Shown here: one piece after another, positions 62,702 to 64,000 of the stretch
Position numbering within the stretch: position 1 is the stretch's first letter
Layout of the letters: each line of letters opens with the position of its first letter
DNA from: Streptomyces liliiviolaceus
Lineage (GTDB): Bacteria > Actinomycetota > Actinomycetes > Streptomycetales > Streptomycetaceae
Assembly (NCBI RefSeq): GCF_018070025.1
Contig: NZ_JAGPYQ010000001.1
Coordinates: 2,790,001-2,854,000, forward strand
DNA: 64,000 nucleotides
Reading direction: 5' to 3'
The notes under the pieces: generated by a model
Databases searched by the model: none
Seen by the model: only the letters and a program-made list of their open reading frames with translations
Told to the model about the DNA's origin: nothing
Translations under genes and position numbers: made by a program

Positions 62702-62722
62702 TCCGGCACCGGCTGGTCGGCG

Positions 62723-62950
62723 TCACTCCGGCTCGGGCAGGCGCAGGGGCTTCCTGAAGGGCTTCTCTTTCCAGTACGTCCGGAGGTTGCGGCACTGCTT
62801 GGCTCCGCCGTCGACCGGGGCCAGGCACACCATGAAGGTGCCCACGTTGTTCGTGTCCAGTTCCTTCTTGAGCCAGTCCGCTTCATCGGGCTCCAGAAAG
62901 CGGTGCTCCTCCTCAAGGCTCCGACAGGTGCTGCAGCTCTTCATCGGCAT
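62723..62950 (-). CDS. small Cys-containing protein, unknown
   Basis: 75 residues if it starts at ATG 62950 (MPMKSCSTCRSLEEEH), or 73 from ATG 62944. Four Cys (SCSTC, MVCL, KQCRN) could bind a metal as a zinc-ribbon-like site. The remainder is charged: FLEPDEADWLKKELD, TYWKEKPFRKPLRLPEPE. An upstream extension of the frame crosses a terminator hairpin and is not likely coding. I do not recognise it, and ribosome-site support is weak. Confidence 0.6.
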   Translation of the reverse strand: MPMKSCSTCRSLEEEHRFLEPDEADWLKKELDTNNVGTFMVCLAPVDGGAKQCRNLRTYWKEKPFRKPLRLPEPE

Positions 62951-62980
62951 CCCGTAACCATCACCCGGAGCCCCCCATAC

Positions 62981-63021
62981 CGGAAGGCCCCCGCGAGTCA
63001 CGTCCTCGCGGGGGCCTTCCG
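62981..63021 (-). terminator. hairpin terminator downstream of the permease gene
   Basis: Perfect 16-bp stem (62981-62996 with 63006-63021) with a 9-base loop. It lies on the minus-strand path from the permease stop (63131) to the small Cys gene, so it ends the permease transcript. Confidence 0.82.
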
Positions 63022-63075
63022 TCCATCCACCCGCCGCGTGAAAGGTGAGAAGACGATCACGAGGCCGGGCTCTTG

Positions 63076-63092
63076 TTGCAAGTCTCTTGCAA
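63076..63092. promoter_or_regulatory. TTGCAA direct repeat between permease and small Cys gene
   Basis: TTGCAA occurs at 63076-63081 and 63087-63092, 11 bp apart. Since TTGCAA is itself palindromic, both orientations read alike. The pattern resembles LacI-type MalR/Reg1 operators of Streptomyces sugar genes. No sugar gene is adjacent, so its meaning here is unclear. Confidence 0.35.
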
Positions 63093-63130
63093 ATACGGTC
63101 TAGCGGCAAGAGGGGCGCGTGGTGTGTTCG

Positions 63131-64000
63131 TCAGGCCCCGGCGCGCGCCGCCCGCACCCGCTGCCGGGCGTAGCCGACCGCCGCCAGGAACAGCGTCATG
63201 CCGCCCGTCGCGTACAGCTGCACCCGCGTGTCCGGCTCCCGGGCCATCAGGACGAAGATCGCCAGCATGCCCGCCAGCGCCACCCATGTCAGCACCGGAA
63301 ACGCCCACATCCGTACGGCGAGCCGCTCCGGGGACTCCCGCTCCAGCTGCCGCCGCAACCGCAGCTGCGAGATCGCGATGAAGATCCAGACGACCAGGAT
63401 CACCGCGCCGATCATGTTCAGCAGCCAGGGGAAGACGTCCTCGGGCCGCCAGTAGCTGAGCAGCACGCAGCCGAAGCCGAACACCGAGGAGGCGAGCACG
63501 GCGACCCGCGGCACCCCGCCGGACACCCGCCCGAGCACCCGCGGCCCCTGCCCGCGCTCCACCAGCGAGTACGCGATGCGCGAGGCCCCGTACACATTGG
63601 CGTTCATCGCGCTCAGCAGGGCGACGAGGACGACGACGTTCATGAGCGGCCCGGCACCCGGGATGCCCAGGTGGTCGAGGGTGGCGACGTACGGGCCCTT
63701 CTCGACGACGGCCGCGGAGTTCCAGGGGACGAGCGTCACGATGACGGCCATCGAACCGATGTAGAAGAGCGCGATGCGCCACATCGCCGTGCGTACGGCG
63801 CTCGCGACGCCCCGGACCGGGTCCTGCGACTCGGCCGCGGCGATCGTCACCGTCTCCAGGCCGCCGTACGCGAAGACCGAGGCGAGCAGGCCGATGACGA
63901 GGCCCTCGCCGCCGTTCGGCAGGAAGCCGCCCTCGCCGGTGAGGTGGGTCAGGCCGGGGGAGTCCGTGCCGGGCAGCAGTCCGGTGATCGCCAGGACGCC
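63131..64000 (-). CDS. amino acid permease (APC family), 3' part
   Basis: The last 289 residues of an APC-superfamily transporter; the frame is open to the end of the window, so the 5' end is missing. Membrane segments include LVIGLLASVFAYGGLETVTI (with the conserved GxE), FYIGSMAVIVTLVPWNS, MNVVVLVALLSAMNANVYGASR, VAVLASSVFGFGCVLLSYW, LLNMIGAVILVVWIFIAIS, and two more near the C terminus. The AAESQDPVRGVASAVR segment is typical of the GABA/aromatic amino acid permease group. Substrate unknown. Confidence 0.9.
   Translation of the reverse strand, partial: GVLAITGLLPGTDSPGLTHLTGEGGFLPNGGEGLVIGLLASVFAYGGLETVTIAAAESQDPVRGVASAVRTAMWRIALFYIGSMAVIVTLVPWNSAAVVEKGPYVATLDHLGIPGAGPLMNVVVLVALLSAMNANVYGASRIAYSLVERGQGPRVLGRVSGGVPRVAVLASSVFGFGCVLLSYWRPEDVFPWLLNMIGAVILVVWIFIAISQLRLRRQLERESPERLAVRMWAFPVLTWVALAGMLAIFVLMAREPDTRVQLYATGGMTLFLAAVGYARQRVRAARAGA

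Noticed and set aside
62980..63110. tRNA gene near the permease
   Set aside because: The hairpin at 62981-63021 is a single long stem without cloverleaf arms. No CCA-type acceptor pairing or T-loop consensus is present. I saw no tRNA or rRNA elsewhere in the window either.

Overview
The window is high-GC actinobacterial DNA, almost certainly from a Streptomyces. The reasons are GC-rich third codon positions, many GTG and TTG starts with GGAGG-type ribosome sites, two SARP regulators, type II polyketide genes, two aminopeptidase N paralogues and a mycothiol-type DsbA-like reductase. All assignments come from reading the sequence; no database was searched.

Left flank (1-5.5 kb): the 3' end of malQ, a small membrane protein, an FAD aromatic hydroxylase, and a NarL-type response regulator convergent with a DesK-type histidine kinase. 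At 5.7-8.2 kb lies a compact two-gene RiPP unit on the minus strand. A 59-residue precursor-like peptide with a Cys-Ile-Cys core (7978-8157) is translationally coupled (ATGA) to a fused leader-binding/ThiF-like/YcaO cyclodehydratase.

Centre (8.4-43.8 kb): a complete-looking anthracycline cluster. The polyketide genes are KS-alpha, CLF, ACP, a DpsC-like KS III with Ser for Cys, and an acyltransferase (28.4-33.5 kb). Around them are the C-9 ketoreductase, a didomain aromatase fused to an NTF2-like domain, AknW/DpsY-like and AknH-like cyclases, an anthrone oxygenase, aklanonic acid methyltransferase, and a candidate aklaviketone reductase. Deoxysugar genes cover TDP-glucose formation, 4,6- and 2,3-dehydration, 3-ketoreduction, 3-dehydration, 3-amination, 3,5-epimerisation, 4-ketoreduction and two N-methyltransferases. 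They fit L-rhodosamine, 2-deoxyfucose and rhodinose. Two glycosyltransferases and a heme-less P450-like helper match the AknS/AknT plus AknK scheme of aclacinomycin. An AknOx-like bicovalent flavoenzyme would oxidise the terminal sugar. A SnoaW/SnoaL2-like pair suggests an extra aglycone hydroxylation. The predicted product is an aclacinomycin-like aklavinone glycoside, possibly hydroxylated.

Regulation: direct repeats 11 bp apart, as expected for SARP binding, occur in five divergent promoters of the cluster. A separate AATCAAATTTGATT palindrome motif flanks the promoters of the DrrAB exporter and of a deazaflavin-dependent reductase. It suggests a resistance regulon run by the PadR-like protein encoded just before drrA.

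Right flank (44-64 kb): housekeeping genes. They are two pepN, a DUF1203 protein, asd, an ECF sigma factor with its membrane partner, a large secreted subtilase, a NUDIX hydrolase, a metallophosphoesterase, a serine beta-lactamase-like hydrolase, a PD-(D/E)XK-like protein, a DsbA-like reductase, a small Cys protein and a truncated amino acid permease. Copies of a Streptomyces-type intergenic repeat (core gggcgcggggaactgcgcga) mark gene ends here and at the PKS operon end, but none were seen between 9 and 33 kb.
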